Assembly (NCBI RefSeq): GCF_034263275.1
Contig: NZ_CP139559.1
Span: 1,984,001-2,048,000, forward strand
Direction of reading: 5' to 3'
Origin: Mucilaginibacter sp. cycad4
GTDB taxonomy: Bacteria > Bacteroidota > Bacteroidia > Sphingobacteriales > Sphingobacteriaceae
Length of the DNA: 64,000 nucleotides
Position 1 is the first letter of the stretch. Each line of letters opens with the position of its first letter. The notes under the pieces are model-generated. The model ran no database searches. It saw only the letters and a list, made by a program, of their open reading frames with translations, and had not been told where the DNA came from. Of the stretch, positions 10,301-19,133 are shown in pieces. The position numbers and the translations under genes were made by a program.

Positions 10301-11535
10301 GTGTTTTTATGCGGATCGAAAACATTCAACCCGCCGCCATCGGTTCCTATCCATATGTTGTGAGCTTCATCTTCGCAAAAGGCCCGCACATCGTTATAGC
10401 TTAGGCTGTTGTTGTCCGGCTCGTTTTGCAGCAACCTGAACTTGTAGGCCTTAGGCGTGTACAAATTGACTCCACCACGATGCGTGCCTACCCACAAATT
10501 ACTCTGGTCGTCCTCAAAAATGGCCGATACCGTACGCTGCGATAAACTGCTTGAATTTTCGGATACGTTTTGATAGTTGCTGAAAGTGTTATTTTGAGGA
10601 TTAAACAAACTTAAACCACCGTTGATCCCCCCGGCCCAGATATTGCCTTTCCTATCCACCAATAGGCTTTTAACCTGGTCGTTTGCCAAACTGCCGTTAA
10701 CCTGCTGTTCGTGGCGGTAATGTTTAAGCGTTTTATCTTTAAAGTTTAATACCATGAGACCCTCGTTCTCAACGCCCAGCCAAAGGTTATGTAAACTATC
10801 TTCCTGCACGCGGTTTACCGGGTTGTTGATAACCCCGAACCCGTTTATTGCGGTGCTAAATGTATTATTACGGCGGTTAAAAATCTTTAAGCCGCTGCCG
10901 GTGCCTACCCAAAGGTTATTATGGCTATCCTCGTAAAGACAATTGATCTGCCTGCTTCCCTCATTCCTGGTTATGCTGCTGTCATCATAAAAATGGCCGA
11001 AGCGGGTACTTACCGTGTCATATTTATTGAGGCAGCCATCGGCAGTGCCTATCCACAGGTTACCTTTTTTATCATTATAAATACAGTTTACGGCATTGTT
11101 TGAAATGCTTTGTTTATCGGTATTGCTATGCTTGTAACGGGTGAAAGTGTTTTTGAACGGATTAAACTTGTTTAGCCCGTTGCTGGTGCCCACCCACAAA
11201 TTATGGCGGCTATCCTCAAACAAACAGCGGATGTAGTTATCGCTGATGGAATTAACATCGGCAGGGTTGTTTTTAAATATGGTGATCTGGTAACCATCGT
11301 ACCGGTTAAGCCCGTCGCGGGTACCAAACCAGATAAACTTGCGGTTATCCTGGTAAATGGCTTCGATGGTACTGTTTGATAAGCCCTGGAGGCTGTTAAT
11401 ATGGCTGAATTTTAGTTTGGGCGCCTGGGCCGATGCCGGTTGTATAAAACAAAATAAAGCAGTGACCAATCCGCAGGCAAGCATCCCTATGCTGCACGGC
11501 CAATTGTTTAGCTTAAATATCTTATTACGAGGCAC
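7363..11535 (-). CDS. Hybrid two-component system regulator (periplasmic propeller sensor-kinase-receiver-AraC)
   Basis: 1390 residues holding a whole signalling path in one inner-membrane protein. Signal sequence to about 37; two seven-bladed propellers of Reg_prop repeats (repeated LWVGT/LWIGT, about 45-690); Y_Y_Y domain (about 725-800); membrane helix (about 808-830). Then HisKA with H860 (ISHEFRTPL), HATPase with N-box near N975, DNG at 1023 and GSGIGL at 1049-1054; receiver with acidic pocket D1143, phospho-acceptor D1185 and K1237; and an AraC-type helix-turn-helix (1285-1385). Such regulators bind oligosaccharides released by surface enzymes and activate the neighbouring susCD operon. 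Divergent orientation to the galactan genes points to galacto-oligosaccharide as signal. All catalytic residues are present. Confidence 0.96.
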   Translation of the reverse strand: MPRNKIFKLNNWPCSIGMLACGLVTALFCFIQPASAQAPKLKFSHINSLQGLSNSTIEAIYQDNRKFIWFGTRDGLNRYDGYQITIFKNNPADVNSISDNYIRCLFEDSRHNLWVGTSNGLNKFNPFKNTFTRYKHSNTDKQSISNNAVNCIYNDKKGNLWIGTADGCLNKYDTVSTRFGHFYDDSSITRNEGSRQINCLYEDSHNNLWVGTGSGLKIFNRRNNTFSTAINGFGVINNPVNRVQEDSLHNLWLGVENEGLMVLNFKDKTLKHYRHEQQVNGSLANDQVKSLLVDRKGNIWAGGINGGLSLFNPQNNTFSNYQNVSENSSSLSQRTVSAIFEDDQSNLWVGTHRGGVNLYTPKAYKFRLLQNEPDNNSLSYNDVRAFCEDEAHNIWIGTDGGGLNVFDPHKNTFKRYRYNPNNNNSLAADAVLDIMVDKNKVWVSTWGGGLNCLNKASGNFTRFTANPADKNTISSNYVQKSFRDSDGNFWVATYYGGLNLFNETTGRFTRFTESVDKKGRILGNNIVSINEDRNKNLWIGTDDGGLNCYNLRTKKISHYFTHLEKLPDLRVIFVDHIGRLWLGQAGLYLFNRAKNKFEIYTSKAGLGNEFIKSMEEDAAGNFWISGSNGMIKFNPSNLQFTRYNAADGLQGQEFEANSSLKAKNGYLYFGGVDGFNIFNPSAIVGNHYIPPIYITGLQLFNKIIEPNTPGSPLSGDISLTKSVTLSHGQSTIALYFAALNYTAAENNKYSYRLEGLDPNWYYTNERKAAYTNLEPGTYTFTVRAANNDGLWNRTGTSLVIIITPPFWATWWFRTLLIAVIMFSIYEILRFKKNLDLRKIEENKREEIHQLQLQFFTNISHEFRTPLSLILGPLETLLEKGKSATSQYYEVMYRNANRLLLLINELMDFRKVESGALSLKVMPGNINSFIEELAAEFKEAALQKGITLNVLLNNSPDNTWFDRQVLEKIVLNLINNSLKYTPANGVVTIEVLDNKEAFKSGFENELVLKNNFRAGRYAYIRISDNGIGISKDSIQHLFERYYRITETHLGSGIGLAFVKSLTVLHKGDIYVYSQRYAGTEIIIGLPVAESDYGPKEKWSETTEPGGTRLESIQMEPLAPTGPLYPVKATSANSNHKYRILIVEDNDEIRAFIKSSLEGNYAIIEAIDGADGLTQAKEQLPDLIISDVMMPGMNGIDFCHAIKEDLDTSHIPFIMLTAKTNLQAEIKGIDSGADLYLPKPISINLLTLSIRNIFEQRQKLKERYLKNHHIEARELVHSSKDKEFMHKLLLIIDKELSNPDLDVDQLCNTIGMSRTKLYHKIKEISGQAPNEFIRSIRLKKAIEIMTHEDVLLTEVIYRVGIQTQSYFTKAFKKEYGKTPTQFLQDLQPVRKK

Positions 11536-12092
11536 GGGTAATTCGAACTAAAAAAACAATAGCAATTATTGGGTTTCAACTGGTATTGAGCAATATTAAT
11601 AATAAATGTTAAAAATACAGCTAAAAAAGAGCGCATTCAAATAAATAGTATGATCTGCTTTAATAATCGTGAAGAAAAATTTTCACACTAATGCTTTTCA
11701 AGTTCGTCACAATTGATCGAATTACACGAATGTCAAATTTGCCCAGTTTTCTAATTCGTGTAATTCGATTAATTCGGAAAAATTAATGTGAAAATTTTTC
11801 ATTCATCGTTTTCTAATTTGTATACATGTTTCAAAAGCCATTTCTCCAGCCACCGCTTATGGTTTTAACTCAATAAATAACAGTTTGAACCAAAAAAATG
11901 AACATCTGCACAAAGCCAATCATTATTTAAACCTGTCATTTGTACAGTAAACCAATTGCTTTTTTCCTTTCATGATGATGTTGTGTGTGGCCGCTGATTT
12001 TTGCAGCAATTAATTCCGCACGCTTAAATCGCTGTCGCATGCATCAGTATTGGGAGTAAGAAGCCTGTTTTAAACCAATTAAAAAATCAAAT
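11536..12092. other. Divergent control region of the galactan locus
   Basis: 557 bases between regulator and susC, very AT-rich, with a large nested palindrome at 11671-11804. No full TAnnTTTG box stands out for susC. Binding sites for the hybrid regulator are expected here but none can be assigned from one copy. Confidence 0.5.
11671..11804. repeat. Nested imperfect palindrome of about 134 bp
   Basis: Outer arms 11671-11692 (GAAGAAAAATTTTCACACTA...) and 11783-11804 pair with few mismatches. Inner arms 11711-11730 (AATTGATCGAATTACACGAA) and 11753-11772 pair with one mismatch around a 22-nt loop. The whole can fold as a long cruciform or hairpin. It looks like a miniature palindromic intergenic repeat rather than a single operator. 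Confidence 0.7.
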
Positions 12093-15000
12093 ATGCAAAA
12101 CTCTACTTTTCAATTTTGGAGAAGATTATGCCTGCTGGTGTTTGCACTGGCTATGCTTTCAGTCTCCGGTGTTTATGCCCAGCAAACCGTAACGGGTACG
12201 GTTACCTCAAAGGAAGACGGTACAACGCTGCCCGGCATTGCTGTCAGTATCAAAGGTACATCGCAGGGAACGGCTACCGATGCTGCCGGGAAATTCAGCA
12301 TTAAAGCAGCCAGCGGTACGGTATTATTGTTCCGTGGTTTGGGTTACGATCTTAAAGAAGTAACCGTAAGCGGCAGTACCTTAAATGTAACCTTAGATAC
12401 TAAGCAAAACGGCCTTAACGAGGTGGTGGTTATCGGCTATGGTACAACTACCCGCCAAAACATTACCACTGCCGTAACCAAGGTCGATCCTAAAAAGATC
12501 CCGCAGGCAGCAAATAGCTCCATTCCGCAGTTGCTGTTTGGCCGGGCTTCGGGCCTGCAGGTATCGCAGGGAAGTTCACAGCCGGGCGGTAATATCAACC
12601 TGTCTATCCGTGGCCGTGGTAACCCCCTGTACGTGGTTGATGGGGTGATATTTCCGGGTGATGGCCTTGAACCGGGCAACGGCACCATTGCCGGCGAAAC
12701 CAATGGTGTAAGCCGTGGCGGCCTGGCCGGTTTAAACCCTGATGATGTGGAATCTATTGAGGTGCTGAAGGACGCCAGCGCAGCCATTTACGGTGTAAAT
12801 GCCGCAAATGGTGTTATCCTGATCACTACCAAAAAAGGTAAGGCAGGCAGGTTGAACATTACTTACAGCGGCAGCTATTCGTTCGAGAAAAATTATCCAT
12901 ATCTGCAGCCGCTAAAAGCCAACCAGTACGAAACCTTATATAACCAGCTTATTGTTGATCAATACCTGGCAGGCAAACAACAGCAGCCTTACGGACCTAA
13001 CCCACAATCGGGCTTGCCAACGCCAAAATACAGTGCATCCGATATTGCAGCAGCAGGAAACGGTACCGACTGGCTGGGCCAGATCTTCCGTACCGGCGCT
13101 ATCAATAACCACCAGGTAAACATCAACGGCGGCAGCGAAAAAGCTACCTACTATTTTTCGGGCGGATATTATAATGAAGACGGTACTTTAAAAGGCGCGG
13201 GATTGAATAAATACACCGGTCGCGCTAACCTGTCATTTACCCCGGCTAAATTCTTAACGCTGAATGCAAACTTCACCGGTAATACAAACAGCTATTTAAA
13301 CTCGTCATCGGGCGGGCAAACAGGCGGTTCGGGAACACAAGGCTTCGGTATCATTCAGGCTGCTTTGGGTTATCCTGCAAATGTAGCTGTACGTGATGCA
13401 AGCGGTGCTTATACCCGTTACGGTGTAATTGCCAACCCGGTGTCATTACTGGATGTGCAGGATAATACCAGCTATCATTCATTAAACGCCAATTTATCTG
13501 CCGATCTGAAAATTATCCCCGGTGTGTTAGCCGGTCACCTGTTGTTTGGTGATAATTATGAGGCTGCTAACCGCACCTTTTTTGTGCCAAGCACGGTTTT
13601 CTATTTCTCACAAAACCTGTCGCGGGCATCCATGAACTATAACAACCGCGAAAACCAGACTTTAGAGGCCACGGTAACCTTTAAAAAAGACATAGCCAAG
13701 TTTTTAAATATCGATGCGGTTGCAGGTGTAGGCCAGTATAAAAATACCTACAATGCTTTTGGCAGCCAGGGTGCCGGCGGTGCTGATGTAATTGGTGCAA
13801 CCAATCTTTCAGCCTCAACTGCCAATATCGGCATCACTTCGGTAAAAACAGCCAGCAAAACGCGCTCATATTTTGCACGTAGCTCGTTCAGCTTTTTGGA
13901 TAAATACCTGCTAACCCTGTCATACCGTTATGATGGTTACAGCTTGTTTTTCCCTAATACAAAATATGCTTCGTTCCCTTCAGCATCTATGGGCTGGAAG
14001 ATCACCAACGAGGATTTCATGAAGAATGTAAGCTTTGTGAGCCTGCTTAAACTACGTGCCAGCGCGGGTACAACCGGCAGCACTATCGGCGCGGCAGGTT
14101 ATGGAGGTTATGCTCCTGATGGTAACACCATCTTTTTCACCAATGGAGCTGTAAACTATGCAACCATAGCCCGTTACGCTATTGATCATCCGGAATTAAC
14201 CTGGCAAAAAACGGAGAACAAGAACATTGGTTTGGATTTCGGCTTGTTTAAAGACCGGATAACCGGTTCGGTTGATGTATTTAAGGATGATATCACCAAC
14301 CTTTTACGTACAACAGGCCCAACCGCTCCGCTTTCGTACCTGTCAACCCAGCCGGTTAACGGCGGCCACCAGTACAGGCAGGGTTATGATATTTCGCTGA
14401 GCACGCAAAATTTGAAATTACATGACTTTACCTGGAACTCGGCCATAAACGTATCTCATTATACCTACAGGTGGAAAAGCCGCTTTGTGTATGATAATCT
14501 GCTTGCCTATCAGGACGTAACTTACCAGGCAGTTAATGACCCGGTAAATGAGATCTATTATTTTAAAACAAAAGGCCTTTTACAGCCCGGCCAAACTGTA
14601 CCGGCATCGCAGCCAACCGCGGGTGGTGCCAACCTGCCAGGTTCACCAATTTATGTTGATGCCGATGGTGACGGCAAATTAACAGGTGCTGATATCGCCA
14701 AACTGAACCCTGATCCTAAGATCAGCATTGGTTTCGGTAACGATTTTCACTACAAGCAATTTGACCTGAGCATTTTCTTTTACGGCCAGTTTGGTGGTAA
14801 AGGAACCAATTACAACAATGCCTGGGGCGATCCTAACAGCATCGTATCAAGTACCCAGAGCGGTACCGTGCAGGCGCTTAACGTTTGGACATCGGTTAAT
14901 CAAGGTGGTACAAGGCCGGGCGTAAACTATATTGAAAACGCCACCGGTTTGCCGCAAGGTTCGGACATAAACCTCGTAAGCACCAATTTTGTGCGCTGCC

Positions 15001-15209
15001 GCAATCTTACGCTGGGGTACACTTTTAACTCGCCCTGGTTAAATAAGTTCACCAAATCGGTACGCGTATTTGCCGATGCGCAAAACCTGTTCATCATTAC
15101 CAAATACAAAGGTGTTGACCCGGAAGTGAGCTATGCCAGTGTTAAAGGCGGCTATGCTCCGTATCCAATGTTCAGGACGTTCTCATTTGGCTTAAGGGCC
15201 GGTTTTTAA
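12093..15209 (+). CDS. SusC-type TonB-dependent receptor of the galactan locus
   Basis: 1038 residues. Signal peptide ending VSGVYAQ, carboxypeptidase-regulatory-like domain (residues 32-110, GTVTSKEDGTTLPGIAVSIKG), the SusC motif NEVVVIGYGT, plug domain (LYVVDGVIFPG; IEVLKDASAAIYG) and a 22-strand barrel ending with an aromatic residue (FGLRAGF). It imports oligosaccharides across the outer membrane using TonB energy, with the SusD protein encoded 19 bp downstream as lid. Its place before three GH53 genes and a GH2 gene makes beta-1,4-galacto-oligosaccharides the likely cargo. Confidence 0.96.
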   Translation: MQNSTFQFWRRLCLLVFALAMLSVSGVYAQQTVTGTVTSKEDGTTLPGIAVSIKGTSQGTATDAAGKFSIKAASGTVLLFRGLGYDLKEVTVSGSTLNVTLDTKQNGLNEVVVIGYGTTTRQNITTAVTKVDPKKIPQAANSSIPQLLFGRASGLQVSQGSSQPGGNINLSIRGRGNPLYVVDGVIFPGDGLEPGNGTIAGETNGVSRGGLAGLNPDDVESIEVLKDASAAIYGVNAANGVILITTKKGKAGRLNITYSGSYSFEKNYPYLQPLKANQYETLYNQLIVDQYLAGKQQQPYGPNPQSGLPTPKYSASDIAAAGNGTDWLGQIFRTGAINNHQVNINGGSEKATYYFSGGYYNEDGTLKGAGLNKYTGRANLSFTPAKFLTLNANFTGNTNSYLNSSSGGQTGGSGTQGFGIIQAALGYPANVAVRDASGAYTRYGVIANPVSLLDVQDNTSYHSLNANLSADLKIIPGVLAGHLLFGDNYEAANRTFFVPSTVFYFSQNLSRASMNYNNRENQTLEATVTFKKDIAKFLNIDAVAGVGQYKNTYNAFGSQGAGGADVIGATNLSASTANIGITSVKTASKTRSYFARSSFSFLDKYLLTLSYRYDGYSLFFPNTKYASFPSASMGWKITNEDFMKNVSFVSLLKLRASAGTTGSTIGAAGYGGYAPDGNTIFFTNGAVNYATIARYAIDHPELTWQKTENKNIGLDFGLFKDRITGSVDVFKDDITNLLRTTGPTAPLSYLSTQPVNGGHQYRQGYDISLSTQNLKLHDFTWNSAINVSHYTYRWKSRFVYDNLLAYQDVTYQAVNDPVNEIYYFKTKGLLQPGQTVPASQPTAGGANLPGSPIYVDADGDGKLTGADIAKLNPDPKISIGFGNDFHYKQFDLSIFFYGQFGGKGTNYNNAWGDPNSIVSSTQSGTVQALNVWTSVNQGGTRPGVNYIENATGLPQGSDINLVSTNFVRCRNLTLGYTFNSPWLNKFTKSVRVFADAQNLFIITKYKGVDPEVSYASVKGGYAPYPMFRTFSFGLRAGF

Positions 15210-15228
15210 TCTTAAAACAGCAATCAAC

Positions 15229-16740
15229 ATGAAAAAAATTATAACCATATGCTTAATGGCTGCTGCTGTAACGGTAAGCAGTTGTAAAAAAGGGTTGGAG
15301 CCGCAAATTTATGGCTCATTATCGACCACCAACTTTCCTAAAACCGAGACTGACTTTGTAAATTATGTTACCGAGGTTTACAAACCATTTCAGTCGAAAT
15401 GGGGATATAATGACCCGGCGGGTTATCAGAACGATTGGTTTAGCCCCGAGTACGGCGATATCATGATGTTTGATTACCCTACCGATCAGATGAACGTTTT
15501 TACAGGATGGGGAGGTATTTTTACCCAGTTCAGTACTGCCAGTTTTACTTTCCTGGCAAACCAGGGCACGGGCAATAATCATTTTGAAAAGATCAGGTTT
15601 GTAACCCGCATCACCCAGATCATTGACGATATCAACAAATCAACCATCAGCGACGCTGCAAAAAAGGAGCTGACTGCAGAAGCCCGCATGTCGCGCGGAT
15701 GGAATATGTATTACCTGCTGCAATTATATGGCCCGGTGCCGGTGATATTGGATGCATCAAAGATCAATACCTCGGCAGAGACTGACCTGACCCGTCCAAC
15801 TCGCGAAGCATTTTTAGCATCGATAGTTGGTGACCTTAGTTATGCAGCCGCAAATTTGCCAAAATCACCATCAGATTACGGTCGGTTTAACCAGGCTATA
15901 GCGCTTACCGTATTGATGCGTACCTATATGAACGAAAAGGATTTTGTAAATGCCGAAAAAACAGGCAGACAGATCATGACCATGGGGTATTCATTAGTTA
16001 ATAACTATTCAAGCCTTTTCATGGAAGCTACCGAAAGAAACAACGAAACCATGTGGGCAGTATCATGCGTACCCGACCAGGACGGCAACGAAAACCACGC
16101 CAGCTTTAATCCGTGGGCTTTTTATACCTATCCAAAAGATTATCCGGGCAACCGTGTAAAAGATTCATTTGCAGGCGGCGATGCACCGTTATCAACAACC
16201 TGGGCATTTTACAATTCGTTTGATGCGGCTGATAAAAGGCGCAACCTGCTGGTGGCAAGCTATACCAACAAAAGTGGTGTGGTACGCAACCAGGCAAACG
16301 GTTTATCGGGTCCGGTCATTGCTAAATATCCTGATCTTGGCGGCGCATCATTAAACGCTTACCAGGGTAATGACATTCCTAAAGCACGTTTAGGAGATGT
16401 AATGCTGCAGCTTGCCGAAGCCATTAACCAAAACAGCGGGCCCACCGCCGAAGCTGTTGGCCTGGTGAACCAGGTGCGTTTAGCTCATGGCGGCGCTGCT
16501 ATAGGTAATGTACCTTCATCGGCCACTGCTACCAAACAGGCTTTTGATACCTGGCTGCTAAAAGAAGAAGGTTGGGAAACCTATTTTGAAGGCGAGCGCA
16601 AGATGGACCTGGTAAGGCATAGCCAGTGGCAAAGTGCTTTAACATCGGTAGGTAAAACTGCGGGCCCATACCTGTTCCCGGTGCCAACTTATGAAATTAC
16701 CGCCAGTAAAGGCAAATTGACCCAAACACCAGGTTATTAA
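15229..16740 (+). CDS. SusD/RagB-type glycan-binding lipoprotein
   Basis: 503 residues. Lipoprotein signal with Cys19 (VTVSSCKKG) followed by charged residues typical for surface export. The RagB/SusD alpha-helical TPR-like fold is recognisable from RGWNMYYLLQLYGPVP, the RPTREAF region and the C-terminal LLKEEGWETYFEGERKMDLVRH motif. It forms the hinged lid over the SusC barrel encoded just upstream and binds galactan fragments. Full length for the family. Confidence 0.95.
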   Translation: MKKIITICLMAAAVTVSSCKKGLEPQIYGSLSTTNFPKTETDFVNYVTEVYKPFQSKWGYNDPAGYQNDWFSPEYGDIMMFDYPTDQMNVFTGWGGIFTQFSTASFTFLANQGTGNNHFEKIRFVTRITQIIDDINKSTISDAAKKELTAEARMSRGWNMYYLLQLYGPVPVILDASKINTSAETDLTRPTREAFLASIVGDLSYAAANLPKSPSDYGRFNQAIALTVLMRTYMNEKDFVNAEKTGRQIMTMGYSLVNNYSSLFMEATERNNETMWAVSCVPDQDGNENHASFNPWAFYTYPKDYPGNRVKDSFAGGDAPLSTTWAFYNSFDAADKRRNLLVASYTNKSGVVRNQANGLSGPVIAKYPDLGGASLNAYQGNDIPKARLGDVMLQLAEAINQNSGPTAEAVGLVNQVRLAHGGAAIGNVPSSATATKQAFDTWLLKEEGWETYFEGERKMDLVRHSQWQSALTSVGKTAGPYLFPVPTYEITASKGKLTQTPGY

Positions 16741-16749
16741 TTGATTGCT

Positions 16750-17799
16750 ATGAAGATCAGGAATATTGTATTGCCCGGAATGATGCTGTTAACGGTAGCG
16801 ATAGGATGTAAAAAGGATGGCGGCTCAACCAGCACGAAAAAACCTGATACGGGCGATACTACAAAAACCACCACATCGGCCCTTGTTAAAGGGGCCGATG
16901 TAAGCTGGCTTACCCAAATGGAAGCATCGGGCTATAAATTTTATAATGCAGACGGTACGCAGCAGGACCTGATCCGGATCCTGAAGGATAAGGGGATGAA
17001 CGCCATCAGGCTTCGTGCCTGGGTTAATCCAACCGATGGCTGGTGCAATACCGACGATGTGGTTGCCAAGGCTGTGCGTGCACAAAAACTGGGCATGAAG
17101 ATCATGATCGATTTTCATTACAGCGACAGTTGGGCCGATCCGGGTAAACAGCCTAAACCCGCTGCATGGCAAAGCCTCAGTTTTACCGATCTCAAAACTG
17201 CACTAAGCGACTACACCATAAGCGTAATGAATGCCCTTAAAGCAAAAGGCATTACGCCCGACTGGGCACAGGTTGGCAACGAAACCAATGATGGCATGCT
17301 TTGGGAAGACGGCCGCGCTTCAAAAAACATGGCCAATTTTGCGGCGCTGGTTGCTGCAGGCTATGATGCGGTAAAATCAGTAAGCAGTACTACAAAACTA
17401 ATTGTACACCTGGCAAATGGTTATGACAACAGCCTGTTTCGCTGGATGTTTGATGGCCTTAAAGCCAATGGCGGCAAATGGGATATTATAGGCATGTCCT
17501 TATATCCCTCAACAACTAACTGGCAAACTTATAATGCACAATGCATGGTTAACATGAATGATATGTTTACCCGGTACGGTTCTCCGGTAATGATAGTTGA
17601 AGTTGGAATGCCCGTAGCCGAAGCAGCAACCTGCAAAGCCTTTTTAACAGATCTGTTAAGCAAGGTTGGTGCAGTGAATGGCGGGCAGGGATTGGGAGTT
17701 TTTTATTGGGAACCGGAGGCCTATAACTGGCAAAGTTATGGTCTCGGGGCGTTTGACGCATCGGGCAGGCCAACCGTGGCACTTGATGCATTTAAATAG
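16750..17799 (+). CDS. GH53 endo-beta-1,4-galactanase lipoprotein (copy 1)
   Basis: 349 residues from the ATG at 16750, nine bases after the susD stop; an in-frame TTG at 16741 is less likely. Lipoprotein signal with Cys20 (LTVAIGCKK). GH53 barrel: GADVSWLTQMEASG at the N-terminus, IDFHYSDSWADPGKQ, acid/base E178 in QVGNETNDGMLW, nucleophile E284 in VEVGMP. GH53 enzymes hydrolyse internal beta-1,4-galactosyl bonds of pectic galactan and type I arabinogalactan. Lipidation suggests surface exposure, supplying fragments to SusCD. First of three tandem paralogs. Confidence 0.94.
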   Translation: MKIRNIVLPGMMLLTVAIGCKKDGGSTSTKKPDTGDTTKTTTSALVKGADVSWLTQMEASGYKFYNADGTQQDLIRILKDKGMNAIRLRAWVNPTDGWCNTDDVVAKAVRAQKLGMKIMIDFHYSDSWADPGKQPKPAAWQSLSFTDLKTALSDYTISVMNALKAKGITPDWAQVGNETNDGMLWEDGRASKNMANFAALVAAGYDAVKSVSSTTKLIVHLANGYDNSLFRWMFDGLKANGGKWDIIGMSLYPSTTNWQTYNAQCMVNMNDMFTRYGSPVMIVEVGMPVAEAATCKAFLTDLLSKVGAVNGGQGLGVFYWEPEAYNWQSYGLGAFDASGRPTVALDAFK

Positions 17800-17856
17800 T
17801 TTATGCCATTCAGCACGAAACCAATTTTTTACAAATACCAATAAATCAATTTAATT

Positions 17857-18918
17857 ATGAAAAAAATCATCACGCTGTCATCAGCCGTAATGCTTTGCCT
17901 AAGCATGAGCTGCACCAAAGAAGCTAACAAACAAACTGCCGCTACACAAAGCACGGACGCAGGAAAGTTGAAAACCGAAGCCACTTCCACATTTGCCTAC
18001 GGCTCGGACGTGAGCTGGGTAACGCAGATGGAGGCGTCGGGCAAAAAGTTTTACAACAGCAGCGGCACTCAGCAGGACCTGTTTACCGTTTTAGGTGGTA
18101 AAGGTATTAACGCCATCCGTTTACGGGTATGGGTAAATCCCTCATCAACCTATAATTCAACCGCCGATGTGGTGGCTAAAGCCAAAAGGGCCGCGGCGGC
18201 AGGCATGAGTATCCTCATTGACTTTCATTACAGCGATACCTGGGCCGATCCGGGTAATCAAACCAAACCTGTTGCATGGGCCAGTCTTGACTTTACCAGT
18301 TTAATGAACACCATGTACAATTACACTTACAATACCTTAAATACTCTTAAATCAAACGGGATAACCCCAACATGGGTGCAGGTAGGTAATGAAACCAGCG
18401 ATGGCATGTTATGGCAGGACGGCCGCGCTTCGGTATCGGCAACAAACTTTAAAAACTTTGCCTGGCTGGTGAACTGCGGTTACAATGCCACCAAAGCCAT
18501 TTTTCCATCGGCAAAAGTTATTGTGCATGTGGCTAATGGCTTTAACAACACCACCACGCGCTGGATCTTTGACGGCCTTAAATCAAACGGTGCCAGCTGG
18601 GATGTTTGCGGGTTTTCGGTATATCCGTCAACCAGCACCTGGTCGACAGTTAACAGCCAGGTATTGGCCAATATGCAGGATATGGTATCCCGTTATGGCA
18701 AACAGGTAATGATTTGTGAGGCCGGTATGGATGTATCGGCAGCAACAACCAGCAAAGCCTTTTTAACCGATCTGATAACTAAAACAAAATCGGTATCGGG
18801 CGGCCTGGGCGTGTTTTACTGGGAGCCGGAAGCTTATGGCAGCTGGCAGGGTTATACCATGGGCGCGTTTGATAGCAGCGGCAAACCAACCGTTGCCATG
18901 GATGCCTTTGTGCATTAA
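17857..18918 (+). CDS. GH53 endo-beta-1,4-galactanase lipoprotein (copy 2)
   Basis: 353 residues. Lipoprotein signal with Cys19 (CLSMSCTKE), then the GH53 barrel very like copy 1 (GSDVSWVTQMEASGKKFYN; LIDFHYSDTWADPGNQ). Acid/base E179 (QVGNETSDGMLW) and nucleophile E288 (MICEAGMD) are intact. The close similarity to the preceding gene indicates tandem duplication. The copies may differ in tolerance of chain length or branching, which the sequence alone cannot show. Confidence 0.94.
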   Translation: MKKIITLSSAVMLCLSMSCTKEANKQTAATQSTDAGKLKTEATSTFAYGSDVSWVTQMEASGKKFYNSSGTQQDLFTVLGGKGINAIRLRVWVNPSSTYNSTADVVAKAKRAAAAGMSILIDFHYSDTWADPGNQTKPVAWASLDFTSLMNTMYNYTYNTLNTLKSNGITPTWVQVGNETSDGMLWQDGRASVSATNFKNFAWLVNCGYNATKAIFPSAKVIVHVANGFNNTTTRWIFDGLKSNGASWDVCGFSVYPSTSTWSTVNSQVLANMQDMVSRYGKQVMICEAGMDVSAATTSKAFLTDLITKTKSVSGGLGVFYWEPEAYGSWQGYTMGAFDSSGKPTVAMDAFVH

Positions 18919-18923
18919 AATTT

Positions 18924-19099
18924 AATTGGTTGGGTGTATTGAGATATGCCGCTGCCGCTCGGCTCCTGCCGAGTGGCGACTATCAAGCGGCCTCCGGCCG
19001 CCGTGATACAAGTAGGCCAGAGGCCTGGGAAATGGCCACTTGCCTGGAGGCGAGCGACGGCGAAACTTTGATTGCAGCAACAAACACACCCAACCAATT
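18924..19099. repeat. Hairpin-rich element with 14-bp terminal inverted repeats
   Basis: Ends AATTGGTTGGGTGT (18924-18937) and ACACCCAACCAATT (19086-19099) are perfect inverted repeats. Inside, 18954-18963 pairs with 18968-18977 around TCCT, and GCGGCC (18987-18992) pairs with GGCCGC (18996-19001). GC content is well above its surroundings. It looks like a miniature mobile or REP-type element in the GH53 operon; no transposase is encoded. It could also attenuate transcription into the last two genes. Confidence 0.65.
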
Positions 19100-19133
19100 T
19101 TACTATGTAATTTTGATTATTAACACAATTTAT

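Noticed and set aside
18930-19133. N-terminal extension of the third GH53
   Set aside because: It reads through the hairpin element, lacks ATG, and the ATG at 19134 begins a clean signal sequence.
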